Positions 7,439-16,375 of a stretch of DNA of 33,893 nucleotides are shown here, piece after piece. A program made the translations under genes and the position numbers. The stretch is from Bacteroidales bacterium. GTDB lineage: Bacteria > Bacteroidota > Bacteroidia > Bacteroidales > UBA932. The notes under the pieces were generated by a model, which searched no databases, was not told the origin of the DNA, and saw only the letters and a program-made list of their open reading frames with translations. The DNA lies in assembly GCA_017561865.1 (NCBI GenBank), contig JAFZBH010000029.1, forward strand, positions 1 through 33,893, read 5' to 3'. Within the stretch, counting starts at the first letter, position 1. Each line of letters opens with the position of its first letter.

Positions 7439-7753
7439 TTACATCAGTTTCTCCAGACGGGCGATGATCTCCTGCTTGGAGACGACGCCCACGGTGCGGT
7501 CCGCCAGCTGCCCGTCCTTGAAATAGAGCAGGGTGGGGATGTTGCGGATGCCATACTGGATGGCGATGTCCTCGCAGTCGTCCACGTTGCACTTCGCGAC
7601 GACGGCCCGGCCTTCCAGCTCGCGGGCGACGTCGTCCACGGTCGGGGAAAGCATACGGCAGGGACCGCACCAGGTGGCCCAGAAGTCGATCAGGACGGGA
7701 AGCGGCGAGGCGAGCACCTCGGCGATATTGTTCGGATAAATAACGGTTTCCAT
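7439..7753 (-). CDS. trxA: Thioredoxin
   Basis: 104 residues, the standard size of a cytoplasmic thioredoxin. It reduces protein disulfides and is recycled by thioredoxin reductase. The active site FWATWCGPCRM contains WCGPC at 28-32. The cis-proline loop NIPTLLYFKDG is present, and no signal peptide is seen. The start METVIYPNNI at 7753 is chosen because the longer in-frame ATG at 7828 lies upstream of the promoter element at 7799-7806. It heads the probable operon running to trmB. Confidence 0.92.
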   Translation of the reverse strand: METVIYPNNIAEVLASPLPVLIDFWATWCGPCRMLSPTVDDVARELEGRAVVAKCNVDDCEDIAIQYGIRNIPTLLYFKDGQLADRTVGVVSKQEIIARLEKLM

Positions 7754-7798
7754 ATAAAAATCAATCTTTACGGGTGTGCGGACAGGCGTCCGCATCTG

Positions 7799-7806
7799 CA
7801 AAGATA
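7799..7806 (-). promoter_or_regulatory. Bacteroidota promoter for trxA and the downstream operon
   Basis: TATCTTTG on the minus strand matches TAnnTTTG. A TTG at 7827-7825 (minus) lies 18 bases upstream, a plausible -33 element. The implied 5' leader is about 40 bases. Genes from trxA to trmB follow with gaps of 25 bases or fewer, so this may drive all of them. Confidence 0.7.
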
Positions 7807-7811
7807 ATAAA

Positions 7812-8105
7812 TTAATAGAAAGATTCAATACTCCACGCGAACGCGCGAAGGCCCAGGTCCGGGGCTTCCTCGTCCTTGGCCTGGAGCGCTTCCAGCAGCG
7901 GAGCGACCTTCTCGTCCGCGGTCATCACGAGCAGGGCGTGGTTCATTTCCGGCCACGCGTGGCTGCCCAGACGGGGGATGCCGTTGAAGTCACCCTTCCC
8001 TTCCACGCCTTCCCAGCGGGTGAAGCCCCGCTGGCCGTGGGCGGCGAGCAGTTCGATGATCTCTTCGTTGTAGGCCTGGTTGTAGGCGATGAACAGGGCT
8101 TTCAT
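7812..8105 (-). CDS. PG0541-type transporter-associated protein
   Basis: 97 residues, soluble, with no signal peptide. The beginning MKALFIAYNQAYNEEIIELLAAHGQRGFTRW and the later NHALLVMTADEKVAPLLEAL fit a small ferredoxin-like or PII-like alpha/beta fold. Its ATG overlaps the permease stop by 4 bases (ATGA). Small proteins like this, named after Porphyromonas gingivalis PG0541, recur directly downstream of RND pumps in Bacteroidota. The function is unknown; a cytoplasmic regulator of the pump is a reasonable guess, since PII-like proteins often regulate membrane transporters. The longer in-frame start at 8228 lies inside the permease gene and is rejected. Confidence 0.75.
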   Translation of the reverse strand: MKALFIAYNQAYNEEIIELLAAHGQRGFTRWEGVEGKGDFNGIPRLGSHAWPEMNHALLVMTADEKVAPLLEALQAKDEEAPDLGLRAFAWSIESFY

Positions 8106-11100
8106 TTCTTGTTCCTCCTTCTTTCCATTCTGTTGGTGAACGAGCAGTAGACCGTCGGGATGAGCACGAGGGTGATGAGCGTGGAGACGGACAGACCCCA
8201 GCACACCGTGACGCCCAGCGAGCGCCACATCTCGGAGCCCTCGCCCGTGCCGATGGCCATCGGGAGCATACCCAGGACCGTGGTCAGGGTGGTCATCAGG
8301 ATCGGGCGCAGACGGCTGCGGGCGGCCGTCGTGGAGGCGTCGCGGATGTTCATTCCCCGCTCACGGAGCAGGATCGTGTAGTCGATGAGCACGATGCCGT
8401 TCTTGACCACGATGCCGATCAGGATGATGACGCCGATGATGGACATCACGCCCAGGGCGAGGCCGCCCACACGCAGGCCCAGCAGCACGCCCACCAGGGC
8501 GAACGGCACGCTGAACATGATCACGAACGGGGCCATCAGGCTCTCGAACTGGGAAGCCATCACCATATAGACGAGCAGGATCATCAGGATGATCAGCACG
8601 ATCATCTGGCCGAACATCTCCTGCTGGTCCTCGTAGTCGCCGGCAATCACGGCGGACAGTCCGGTCGGCATCTCCATCCCGTCCAGGATGCGGTTGCACC
8701 CTTCCACGGCGTCGCTCAGGGCGGCGCCCTTCGCCACGATGCCCCGGACGGTGATCAGGCGCGAGCGGTCCTTGCGCTCGATGGTCGGAGGCACGAGACC
8801 TTCGACCACGGTCCCCAGTTCCTTCATCCGCACGGTGGCGCCCGAAGGCGTCATCACGACGATGTTCTCCATATCCTCCACGCTGGAGCGGAACTGCGGC
8901 GCGTAGCGCACGCGGATACTGTATTCCTCGCCGTCCTCGCGGTAGAGCGAAGCCACGGTGCCGTTCATCGCGGCGCTGAACGCGGACGCGGCCGTCGTGG
9001 AATTGAGCCCGTTGAGGGCCAGTTTCGTGCGGTCGAAGTCCATCCTCAGCTCCGGCGTGTATTCTTCTCGGCTGAGGGTCACCTGCGTGAAAGCGGGATC
9101 CTTCATCATCTGGGCCTGCAGCTGCTGGGCCACCTGGTCGGTCTGGGCGAAGTCAAAGCCGTAGACCTCCACCTCCACGCTGGAGGCGCCGCCCATTCCC
9201 ATCCCTTCGGAAACCATCGCCCGGCGGATCTCGGGATACTGCGCGCAGATGCCGCGGATCACGTCGGAAATCTCGGCCGAAGAGCGCTTGCGCGTGCTGG
9301 ACGTGCCGATGTTGATGTTGAGCGAAATGATGTGCGTGCCGTTGCTCTGCATGCTGGCAAAGGTGTTGTCCGTGTCGGCCTGGCCGAAGGTGGCGTTGAG
9401 CACCCGGATCTCCGGGACCGCCTCGCGGATGTCCGCATAGATGCGCTCGTAGAAGTCGCGGGTGACGTCCTGCGCCGTGCCCATCGGCAGGTTGATCGTC
9501 ACGGTGAGCCGCTCGGAGTCGCCCCGCGGGAAATATTCGGTCTTGATGCCGGGGGCCAGCAGGACGACCGCGAGGACGAACACGGCGGCGAAGCCGAGGA
9601 TCACGATCTTACGGCGCTTGGTCGCCCAGTGGATGACGTGGGCGTAGCCCCGGGATATCTTGTCTATGAACTTGTTGATCGGAACGAAAATGGCGTTGTA
9701 GAGCCGGCCGTGCTTCTGTTCGCGCCTGAGCCAGCGGGAGCAGAGCATAGGCACGAAGGTCAGGGCGGCGGTCGTGGAGACGACCATGATGATCGAGACG
9801 ATCCAGCCCAGCTGGCGGAACATGATGCCGGCCATGCCGTTGATCATCGTCAGCGGCAGGAACACGCAGAGCATCGTCAGCGTCGAGGCGATGACCGAGA
9901 TGCCCACCTCGCCCGTGCCGTGCACGGCGGCCTCCTTGGGCTTCTCGCCGCGGGCGATGTGCGTGGAGACGTTCTCCAGCACCACGATGGCGTCGTCGAC
10001 CACCATGCCGATGGCGATGGCGAGCGCCGACATCGAGATGATGTTCAGCGTGTTGCCCGTGGCGTAGAGATACATCAGGGAGGCCAGCAGGGCCAGCGGG
10101 ATGGACAGGACGATGATGAAGGTGGACTTCCAGTTGCCCAGGAAGATGAACACCACGAGCATCACCACCAGGAAGGTGATGATGATGGTCTCGATCAGGG
10201 TCCGGATCGTGTTGATGATCTCGCGGGAGCCGTCGACGATGGTCGTGATCTTCACGTCGGAGGGAAGCGTCTTCGAGATCTGCTCCATCTGTTTCTTGAT
10301 GCCGCGGATCACGTTGACCGTGTTGGCGTCGCTCTGCTTCTGGATGACGATGCGGGCGGCGCGGCTGCCGTTGGTGTAGGACTCCTGCTCGCGCTCCTGC
10401 TGCCCGTCCACGACGGAGGCCACGTCACGCAGATAGACGGCCCGGCCGTTCGAGGCCCCCACGACCACGTCCAGCAGTTCGGACGGATCGGAGAACTCCT
10501 TCTGTACGCGCAGCGTGTAGGTCTCGGAGCCGATGTCGATGTTGCCCGACGGGAGGTTGCGGTTCTCCGCGGAAATGACGCTCGCGATCGAGGCGATGCT
10601 CAGGCCGTACGCCTGGAGTTTGTTGGGGTCGCAGTAGACCTGGATCTCGCGGCTGGGGGCACCGCTCACGGACACCGTACCCACGCCGGAGACGCGCGCC
10701 AGCGGGGTGGCCACCTTGTCGTCCAGGATCTTATCCAGGCCCGAGAGGCTCTCCTCGGCCGTGGCCGAAAGCAGCATCACCGGCATATCCGATGCGCTGA
10801 ACTTGAAGATGACGGGGTTCGACACCCCGTCGGGAAGCGTCGAGTTGACCATGTCCAGCTTGTCGCGGACGCTGTTGGTCGCCGCTTCGATGTCCACGCC
10901 GTAGTTGAAGGTCAGGGTCAGCAGGGACATGTTCTCCTTGGACTGGGAGGTCAGCTCCTTGAGGTCCTCCACGCCGTTGAGGGCGTTCTCCAGGACCTTG
11001 GTGAGGTTGGTTTCGATCTCCTGCGCGTTGGCGCCCTGGTACGACGCCATCACCATGATGGTGTTGGAGTCGAACTCAGGGAACTGGGCGATGGACGTCC

Positions 11101-11191
11101 GGCTCAGCGAGAAGACGCCCAGGATCGCCAGCGCGATGAAGATCAGGGCGGTCGTCACGGGATGCTCGACCGCGGAACGGTAGATGCTCAT
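8102..11191 (-). CDS. RND efflux transporter, permease subunit (AcrB/HAE1 family)
   Basis: 1029 residues, full length for the family. This inner-membrane proton-driven trimer exports drugs or lipophilic compounds through the adaptor and TolC channel encoded beside it. The N-terminal helix is followed by the FPEFDSNTI entry to the first periplasmic loop. The fourth membrane helix carries GMVVDDAIVVLENV, with the proton-relay aspartates at D399-D400 as in AcrB. A second block of membrane helices fills the C-terminal part, which ends in basic residues. It overlaps the adaptor stop by 4 bases upstream and the PG0541-type gene by 4 bases downstream. Substrates cannot be predicted. Confidence 0.95.
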   Translation of the reverse strand: MSIYRSAVEHPVTTALIFIALAILGVFSLSRTSIAQFPEFDSNTIMVMASYQGANAQEIETNLTKVLENALNGVEDLKELTSQSKENMSLLTLTFNYGVDIEAATNSVRDKLDMVNSTLPDGVSNPVIFKFSASDMPVMLLSATAEESLSGLDKILDDKVATPLARVSGVGTVSVSGAPSREIQVYCDPNKLQAYGLSIASIASVISAENRNLPSGNIDIGSETYTLRVQKEFSDPSELLDVVVGASNGRAVYLRDVASVVDGQQEREQESYTNGSRAARIVIQKQSDANTVNVIRGIKKQMEQISKTLPSDVKITTIVDGSREIINTIRTLIETIIITFLVVMLVVFIFLGNWKSTFIIVLSIPLALLASLMYLYATGNTLNIISMSALAIAIGMVVDDAIVVLENVSTHIARGEKPKEAAVHGTGEVGISVIASTLTMLCVFLPLTMINGMAGIMFRQLGWIVSIIMVVSTTAALTFVPMLCSRWLRREQKHGRLYNAIFVPINKFIDKISRGYAHVIHWATKRRKIVILGFAAVFVLAVVLLAPGIKTEYFPRGDSERLTVTINLPMGTAQDVTRDFYERIYADIREAVPEIRVLNATFGQADTDNTFASMQSNGTHIISLNINIGTSSTRKRSSAEISDVIRGICAQYPEIRRAMVSEGMGMGGASSVEVEVYGFDFAQTDQVAQQLQAQMMKDPAFTQVTLSREEYTPELRMDFDRTKLALNGLNSTTAASAFSAAMNGTVASLYREDGEEYSIRVRYAPQFRSSVEDMENIVVMTPSGATVRMKELGTVVEGLVPPTIERKDRSRLITVRGIVAKGAALSDAVEGCNRILDGMEMPTGLSAVIAGDYEDQQEMFGQMIVLIILMILLVYMVMASQFESLMAPFVIMFSVPFALVGVLLGLRVGGLALGVMSIIGVIILIGIVVKNGIVLIDYTILLRERGMNIRDASTTAARSRLRPILMTTLTTVLGMLPMAIGTGEGSEMWRSLGVTVCWGLSVSTLITLVLIPTVYCSFTNRMERRRNKK

Positions 11192-12222
11192 CGCTTCACC
11201 TCCACTTTGTCGCCGGACTTCAGGCTGGTGTGGCCGCCGGTGAGCACCAGCTCGCCCTCCTCCAGGCCGGAGAGGATCTCATATTCGGATCCGAAATGGC
11301 GCCCCACGCCCACCACGCGGATGGACACGGTGTCATCGCCGTTCAGGACGAAGACGCTGCGCTGGCCGGAGCCCTGCTGCTTGATCACGGCGGCGTCCGG
11401 CACCACGATGCTCTCACGGGCGCCGTAGTCCACCGTCACGCGGGCATACATCCCGGGACGCAGTTCGCGGCCCGTGTTGGCCACGCGGACTTCCGCGTTG
11501 AAGGTATGCGTCGCGGCGTCCATCGTCGGGTAAAGCCGCACGATGGTGCCCGTATAGGTCCTGCCCGGCAGGGCATCGGCCGTCAGGGACACCTTGTCGC
11601 CGCGCTTGACGCGGGTGTAGTCGCCCTCGGAGATGGGGACCAGAAGCTTGACCGGCGTGATCTGCTGGACGGTATAGATGGGCTGGCCCATCGAATACAT
11701 ATCGCCGCGGTCGTAGTTGCGGGCCGACACCACGCCGCTCACGGGGGCGCGCAGGATGGTGTTTTCCAGCAGGTTGTCATAGCTGCTCTTCGAGACCTTG
11801 AAGGCCAGCTCCAGCGACTCGTAGTCGGACTGCGAGATGCCGCCTTCGTCCAGCAGCTGCTTCACGCGCGCGAGTTCGGTCTCGTCGTTGCGCAGCCGGA
11901 GCGCCGCCTGGTCGAGCTGGACACGGTCCATCTCGGCGAGGACCTGGCCGGCGGAGACGAAGTCCCCGACCTCGACGTTGAGTTTCTGTATGCGGCCGCC
12001 GCTCTGCGGGGCGATGTTGTTGACCACGTTGGCCTGCACGGAAGCGGAATAGACCGCATCCTGGGGCACCTGCTGCCGCACGGCGGCGGCCACGGAGACG
12101 ACCGGGGTCGTCGGGCCGCCCATCATCGGACCGGGGCCGGGAGCGCCGGCATTCTGCTGCTGCCCGCAGCCGGCGAAAAGCACCGCGCAGAGGGCCGTTC
12201 CCATCAAAAATCTCTTATTCAT
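11188..12222 (-). CDS. RND efflux periplasmic adaptor subunit (HlyD/AcrA family)
   Basis: 344 residues with a lipoprotein signal (AVLFAGC; C19 lipidated). After a Gly/Pro-rich linker come the barrel-sandwich hybrid halves (SGGRIQKLNVEVGDFVSAGQ, and RAPVSGVVSARNYDRGDMYSMG). A helical hairpin (about residues 100-155) is flanked by them, and beta-barrel and membrane-proximal domains follow. It links the permease to the outer-membrane channel. The ATG overlaps the tolC stop region by 8 bases, and the stop overlaps the permease start by 4, so the operon is likely translationally coupled. Confidence 0.93.
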   Translation of the reverse strand: MNKRFLMGTALCAVLFAGCGQQQNAGAPGPGPMMGGPTTPVVSVAAAVRQQVPQDAVYSASVQANVVNNIAPQSGGRIQKLNVEVGDFVSAGQVLAEMDRVQLDQAALRLRNDETELARVKQLLDEGGISQSDYESLELAFKVSKSSYDNLLENTILRAPVSGVVSARNYDRGDMYSMGQPIYTVQQITPVKLLVPISEGDYTRVKRGDKVSLTADALPGRTYTGTIVRLYPTMDAATHTFNAEVRVANTGRELRPGMYARVTVDYGARESIVVPDAAVIKQQGSGQRSVFVLNGDDTVSIRVVGVGRHFGSEYEILSGLEEGELVLTGGHTSLKSGDKVEVKR

Positions 12223-13618
12223 TGTCGTATGTTTTATTCAGTTGGACGGAACCGTCTTCGCCGATGAAATCGGCGCCGAGCACACCCTCGAGCCGGGCCT
12301 TCGCGATGACGAAATTGTAGACGGCCTGCGAGACGGCCAGGCGCGACTGCGTCAGGGCCAGCTGGGCGTCGTTGAGGTCGGTCAGGGTGCTGCGGCCCAC
12401 GTCATAGGACTTCGCCGCGATGTCGTAGGCTTTCTGCGCCGTGCCGGCCGCGCTCTGCGCGGAGGAGAAGCTTTTCATCGCCGTCTCCATCTGGTTCAGG
12501 TACCCGCGGATGGAAATCTTGAGCTGGCGCTCGGTATCGGCGCGCTGGATGTCCAGTTCCTGGGCCTGCACGCGGGCCTGGCGCACGGCGTTGAGCCGCT
12601 GGCCGCCCGAGAAGATCGGCACCGACAGGCTCAGCCCCACGAAGGAATACGGCGACCAGCGGTATTCGCTGAAATTGTAGTCGTTCGCCATCGCGTTGAT
12701 GCTGTAGTTGAACGACAGCGACAGGGTCGGAAGGAACGCGTACTGCTGGGCCTTGACGGCCTGGGCGAGCTGTTCGGCCTGGATGGCGAGCTGGCGCATC
12801 GTGGAGTTATTCTCCAGCGAAAGTTCGCCGCTCTCCTGCAGGTCGTAGAGCATATGATCGGCATAGTCGCCGAGCGAGCCGGCCACGTCGATGTTCTCGT
12901 CCAGGTTCACCCCCATCACGGCCTTGAGCTGCCACAGGGACAGCAGGACCGAGCTTTCGGCGTCGTAGACGTTCGGGATGGCGTTCGAGAGCGTCGTCTT
13001 CGCGCGCGTCAGGTCCAGCTCCGACGCCCGCTGGGCGTTGAAGCGACGCTGGATCTGGTTGCAGTTCTCCAGGGCGTTCTCGTAGGCGGATTTGTACACC
13101 TCGAAGGCTTCCTTGGCGAGCAGGCAGGCGAAGAAGGCCTGCTTGACCTGGTTCACCGTCTCGAGGCGCGAGCTGCGCGCCTTCTCGACGGCGAGCTCCA
13201 CGTCCTGGTCGGAGATGGCCAGGCTCTTCCACAGCTGGGCGTTCACCAGCGGCATGCTGGCGCTGACGCCGGCAGACCAGGTGTTCCAGCGGCCGACTTC
13301 AAAGCCGCCGCCGCTGCCCCCGGAGCCGCCGCCCCCCAGGTCGAAGTCCATATACATCACCTGTTTCTTGATGGTGCGCTGATAGGAGCCGGAGCCGCTC
13401 ACCTGCGGGAAGAGAGAAGCGTATGTGCCTTTGCGGGCATAGCCCGTCCGTTCGATTTCCCGGTCCGCCACCTGCACGGAGGCGTTCTCGCTGAGCGCGA
13501 CGCGAAGCGCATCCTCCAGGGTGAGGAGTTTGGGCGGGGACAGGGTGTCCACCGGTTGCGCGGGCGCAAGGAAAGGAAGGAAAAGAAGGACTACTAACGA
13601 GATCGATTTTGCTGTCAT
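12215..13618 (-). CDS. TolC-family outer-membrane efflux channel
   Basis: 467 residues with a Sec signal peptide (MTAKSISLVVLLFLPFLAPAQ). The two OEP repeats of long alternating helices and short strands are visible, for example LTLEDALRVALSENASVQVADREIE near the N-terminus and YDVGRSTLTDLNDAQLALTQSRLAVSQA near the C-terminus. An unusual glycine-rich loop (DFDLGGGGSGGSGGGF) lies in the first strand region. The start at 13618 is chosen because the upstream in-frame ATG at 13648 lies beyond the promoter element. This is the first gene of the efflux operon. A specific gene name is not warranted. Confidence 0.92.
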   Translation of the reverse strand: MTAKSISLVVLLFLPFLAPAQPVDTLSPPKLLTLEDALRVALSENASVQVADREIERTGYARKGTYASLFPQVSGSGSYQRTIKKQVMYMDFDLGGGGSGGSGGGFEVGRWNTWSAGVSASMPLVNAQLWKSLAISDQDVELAVEKARSSRLETVNQVKQAFFACLLAKEAFEVYKSAYENALENCNQIQRRFNAQRASELDLTRAKTTLSNAIPNVYDAESSVLLSLWQLKAVMGVNLDENIDVAGSLGDYADHMLYDLQESGELSLENNSTMRQLAIQAEQLAQAVKAQQYAFLPTLSLSFNYSINAMANDYNFSEYRWSPYSFVGLSLSVPIFSGGQRLNAVRQARVQAQELDIQRADTERQLKISIRGYLNQMETAMKSFSSAQSAAGTAQKAYDIAAKSYDVGRSTLTDLNDAQLALTQSRLAVSQAVYNFVIAKARLEGVLGADFIGEDGSVQLNKTYDNE

Positions 13619-13635
13619 AACTGGTATTTGCGTCG

Positions 13636-13643
13636 CAAAGATA
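13636..13643 (-). promoter_or_regulatory. Bacteroidota -7 element for the efflux operon
   Basis: TATCTTTG on the minus strand lies 17 bases before the tolC ATG. It forms a near-mirror pair with the divergent lgt element at 13658-13665, the two being separated by 14 AT-rich bases. No -33 TTG at ideal spacing is seen. Confidence 0.65.
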
Positions 13644-13657
13644 TGCAAAAAATATGC

Positions 13658-13665
13658 TATCTTTG
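13658..13665 (+). promoter_or_regulatory. Bacteroidota -7 element for lgt
   Basis: TATCTTTG on the plus strand ends 5 bases before an ATG at 13671 and 17 bases before the ATG at 13683. It is divergent from and close to the efflux promoter. If 13671 were the start codon, the mRNA would be essentially leaderless. Confidence 0.65.
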
Positions 13666-13682
13666 CGCAAATGCATAGATTT

Positions 13683-14564
13683 ATGACCGGACTTCTCTAC
13701 GTGCACTGGCACGTCAATCCCATACTCTTCCACATCGGTTCGCTGGAGATCCGCTGGTACGGACTCCTGTTCGTCTCCGGCTTCGTGATCGGCTGGTATC
13801 TGTTCAAGTGGTTCTTCACCCGCGAGAAGCTGGACACCAAGCTGATGGACCCGCTGCTCTACACCCTGCTGATCGCCACCATCGTGGGCGCACGGCTGGG
13901 TCACTGCATCTTCTACCAGCCGGACTACTATTTCGGATCGTGGCAGGGTTTCTGGGAAATCTTCATGCCCTGGAAGGGCGGCCTGGCGAGCCACGGCGGC
14001 GCCATCGCGCTGCTGCTGGCGATGTGGTGGTTCGCGAACCATTACGGGAAGAAGAACGACTTCGACTTCCTCTGGATCATGGACCGGCTGTGCATCACGG
14101 TGGCCTTCGCCGGCTGCATGATCCGTCTGGGCAACCTCTTCAACTCCGAGATCTACGGCGACGTGACCTCGCTCCCCTGGGGCTTTGTTTTCGACCTGCG
14201 GGGCGAGACCGAGCCCAAGCATCCGACCCAGCTCTACGAGGCCTTCAGCTATCTGCTGCTGGGTCTGGTGATGGTCTGGATCTACAAGAACAAGCTGGAC
14301 AAGGTGCACCGGGGCTTCTTCTTCGGGCTGTTCCTGCTGGGCTGCTTCGGAAGCCGGTTCCTGATCGAATTCATCAAGGAGCCGCAGGTCGAGTTCGAAG
14401 AGACGATGGCCCTGGACATGGGTCAGATCCTCTCCATCCCCTTCATCCTCGCCGGCATCGGCCTGCTGGTCTATGCCGCCAGGACGAAAAAGCCGGCCGC
14501 GGTCGTCCACCCGCAGCCGGTCAAGAAAGAGCCTACGCATTACGCGCGCAGCCTCGGCAACTGA
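13683..14564 (+). CDS. lgt: Prolipoprotein diacylglyceryl transferase
   Basis: 293 residues from 13683. Lgt transfers diacylglycerol from phosphatidylglycerol to the lipobox cysteine of preprolipoproteins, in the inner membrane. Family signatures are visible: IRWYGLLFVSGFVIGW near the N-terminus, the HGG loop (H104 in LASHGGAIA), IRLGNLFNSEIYG (147-159) and HPTQLYEA (180-187). About seven membrane segments are expected. An in-frame ATG at 13671 (adding MHRF) is equally possible but falls only 5 bases after the promoter element. Several predicted lipoproteins in the window would be substrates. Twenty bases separate it from the MORN gene. Confidence 0.95.
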   Translation: MTGLLYVHWHVNPILFHIGSLEIRWYGLLFVSGFVIGWYLFKWFFTREKLDTKLMDPLLYTLLIATIVGARLGHCIFYQPDYYFGSWQGFWEIFMPWKGGLASHGGAIALLLAMWWFANHYGKKNDFDFLWIMDRLCITVAFAGCMIRLGNLFNSEIYGDVTSLPWGFVFDLRGETEPKHPTQLYEAFSYLLLGLVMVWIYKNKLDKVHRGFFFGLFLLGCFGSRFLIEFIKEPQVEFEETMALDMGQILSIPFILAGIGLLVYAARTKKPAAVVHPQPVKKEPTHYARSLGN

Positions 14565-14584
14565 GTACCCTAAGCATTTCCGAT

Positions 14585-15214
14585 ATGAAACACATCTCAA
14601 AATCAGCTCTTGCGATGTCCCTGCTCGCTGCGGTCCTCCTGCTGAGCGCAGCCCTTCCGGCATCTGCCCAGCGATCCCGGAAACGCCAGAACGCCTATCC
14701 CGACGGAAACCATTCGGTCAAATACGCCGACGGCTCCCGCTACATCGGAGAGTGGAAAGATTATCTGTACCACGGACAGGGCACCGTCTTCTATGCCGAC
14801 GGCTCCCGCTACGATGGAGGATGGAAAGAAGGCCTGCAGGACGGCATCGGCACCTATTCCTACGCCGACGGGGTCAAATACTCCGGCGAATGGAAGAAGG
14901 GCCGTCGGGACGGCCGGGGCACCTGCACCTTCCCCGACGGGGAGAGCTACTCCGGAGAATGGGTCGACGGCAAGCGATGCGGCCAGGGTGTCTGCACCTA
15001 CCCAAGCGGCGACAAATACGACGGCGACTGGGCGAACGACCAGCAGAACGGACAGGGAGTCTTCACCTGGACCGACGGATACCGTTATGAAGGGCAGTTC
15101 AAGGACGGTCTCAAGCACGGAACGGGCACGCTTTTCCAACCCGACGGCCACACCCTGTCAGGCAACTGGGTCGAAGACGAATTTGTCGGAAAAGCTGACG
15201 GGCAGGACGACTGA
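14585..15214 (+). CDS. Exported MORN-repeat protein
   Basis: 209 residues. An N-terminal signal peptide (residues 1-29, ending PASAQ) is followed by six complete 23-residue MORN repeats (about 51-188) and a partial seventh. Each repeat has the pattern Y-x-G-x-W-x-x-G-x-x-x-G-x-G-x-x-x-x-x-D-G, for example RYDGGWKEGLQDGIGTYSYA. MORN repeats form elongated beta-hairpin stacks. In eukaryotes they bind lipids or proteins; in Bacteroidota they are common in secreted proteins without assigned function. At DNA level this is a diverged 69-base tandem repeat. The stop codon TGA (15212-15214) directly abuts the stop of the convergent gene. Confidence 0.88.
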   Translation: MKHISKSALAMSLLAAVLLLSAALPASAQRSRKRQNAYPDGNHSVKYADGSRYIGEWKDYLYHGQGTVFYADGSRYDGGWKEGLQDGIGTYSYADGVKYSGEWKKGRRDGRGTCTFPDGESYSGEWVDGKRCGQGVCTYPSGDKYDGDWANDQQNGQGVFTWTDGYRYEGQFKDGLKHGTGTLFQPDGHTLSGNWVEDEFVGKADGQDD

Positions 15215-16375
15215 TCAGTCCACCCGCACGTACCACTGATCCTCGCCGAAAAGCTGCAGCTGATCGCCCTGCTGACGCAGGCCGAAAAGGTTCATGCTCT
15301 CCGGAGCGGGATGGTTGAACCAGAGGATGACGTTGTCGTGCGGATCGAAAGCGACGCACAGCAGTTGCGGAATGCCGTAGGTGCCGTCATCGTCGACGTT
15401 CCATACGCTGTTCTCCCCTTCTGAGGGATCGATCTCCGTCGTCTTCACGTAAGTGGCCTTGACCTTGCCGCCGACCGTCCACGCGATGACGATCATCGCC
15501 TCGCCGTCCTTGGGCTCGAACTCGAAAATCCCCACGCGGCCGTCCTCTTCGCGCAGGTTCCCGATATAGCGGGACTGCCTGAGGGTCCGGCCGTAGCGGC
15601 TTTCCATCTGCGCTTCGAGCGCGGCGCTCATCGACACTTCCTTCTCAGGATACTTCCAGCGGCTGAATGCGGGGAAGCGGTGCTGTGCGAGGAAACGTGA
15701 ATCCGACACGAGGCCGACGATTTCGTGCGCCTCGTAGCCGCGGAACATCTCCTTCCTGACAGCATCCAATATGCGCAGTTCATAGTAAGCACCCTGCATC
15801 TGATCGGCCCGCCAGGGGCTGTAGCCCCACAGGGCCTCCTCGTCCTTGGAGCGGTCCTTGACGAAGGTCAGGCGGGCGTTATACTGCTTGAACTCCAGCC
15901 ATTCGATCACCGAGAAGGAGTGCCATTCGGGCACGGACGGGCGCACGAACAGATAAAGGGAGTTGTCCGGATAGATGTAGCCCGGAATGTCGAATGTATA
16001 GTTCCAATAGTAGCGGATCCCGCTTTTGTAGAAGGCGGAGGGTCCGACATACTGCTTCTCCCGGTCCCAACGCACTTCGGTCACGTCCTTGTTTCCCCAG
16101 AAAGCCTTGGCGGCGATGCCGACGACCGGCAGGGTTTCGCCCCCGCAGACGACCGCCTCCGGGAGCTGGACCGTGCCGGCGTAGCGGCCGCCCTCGCAAA
16201 GTTCCAGTTCCGTGCCTTCGCTGACGCGCTGGTAGCGATAGCCGTTGGCGTCGGTCACATAAGCCGTCTGCTGTCCGTCTTCCAGTTCGGCCGTCCCCTG
16301 GACGGTCTGCGCCTGCGCGGAGAGCGAGCCGGCCGACAGCAGCGCCAGGCCGGCCCAAATCCATTTCTTAATCAT
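15215..16375 (-). CDS. Exported protein of unknown function with BspA-type LRR-like N-terminal part
   Basis: 386 residues with a Sec signal peptide (MIKKWIWAGLALLSAGSLSAQAQ). Residues about 45-125 look like degenerate BspA-type (LRR_5) leucine-rich repeat units: LPEAVVCGGETLPVVGIAAKAF and then VGPSAFYKSGI, matching the usual order of a beta-strand followed by an 'AF' turn. I recognise no family in the remaining part; it is rich in aromatic residues and contains a C-terminal LLCVAFDPHDNVILWFNHP stretch. The start at 16375 is preferred because the signal peptide begins there. It overlaps the preceding gene by 8 bases and is probably co-expressed with it. It ends head-on against the MORN gene. 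Confidence 0.7.
   Translation of the reverse strand: MIKKWIWAGLALLSAGSLSAQAQTVQGTAELEDGQQTAYVTDANGYRYQRVSEGTELELCEGGRYAGTVQLPEAVVCGGETLPVVGIAAKAFWGNKDVTEVRWDREKQYVGPSAFYKSGIRYYWNYTFDIPGYIYPDNSLYLFVRPSVPEWHSFSVIEWLEFKQYNARLTFVKDRSKDEEALWGYSPWRADQMQGAYYELRILDAVRKEMFRGYEAHEIVGLVSDSRFLAQHRFPAFSRWKYPEKEVSMSAALEAQMESRYGRTLRQSRYIGNLREEDGRVGIFEFEPKDGEAMIVIAWTVGGKVKATYVKTTEIDPSEGENSVWNVDDDGTYGIPQLLCVAFDPHDNVILWFNHPAPESMNLFGLRQQGDQLQLFGEDQWYVRVD

Noticed and set aside
9332..11428. A 698-codon open frame on the plus strand opposite the RND permease
   Set aside because: High GC keeps antisense frames open. The translation is low-complexity in His, Asp, Arg and Gly with no family resemblance, while the opposite strand is a clear RND permease. 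The same holds for 61-1530, 21665-24058 and 29019-30569.
13290..13345. GC-rich repetitive stretch in tolC as another copy of the palindromic element
   Set aside because: It encodes a glycine-rich loop through GGC/GGG codons, has no palindromic core and no match to the 73-base block.
14735..15190. 69-base tandem repetition as a CRISPR array or satellite
   Set aside because: The period equals 23 codons and matches MORN protein repeats; there are no conserved short repeats with unique spacers.
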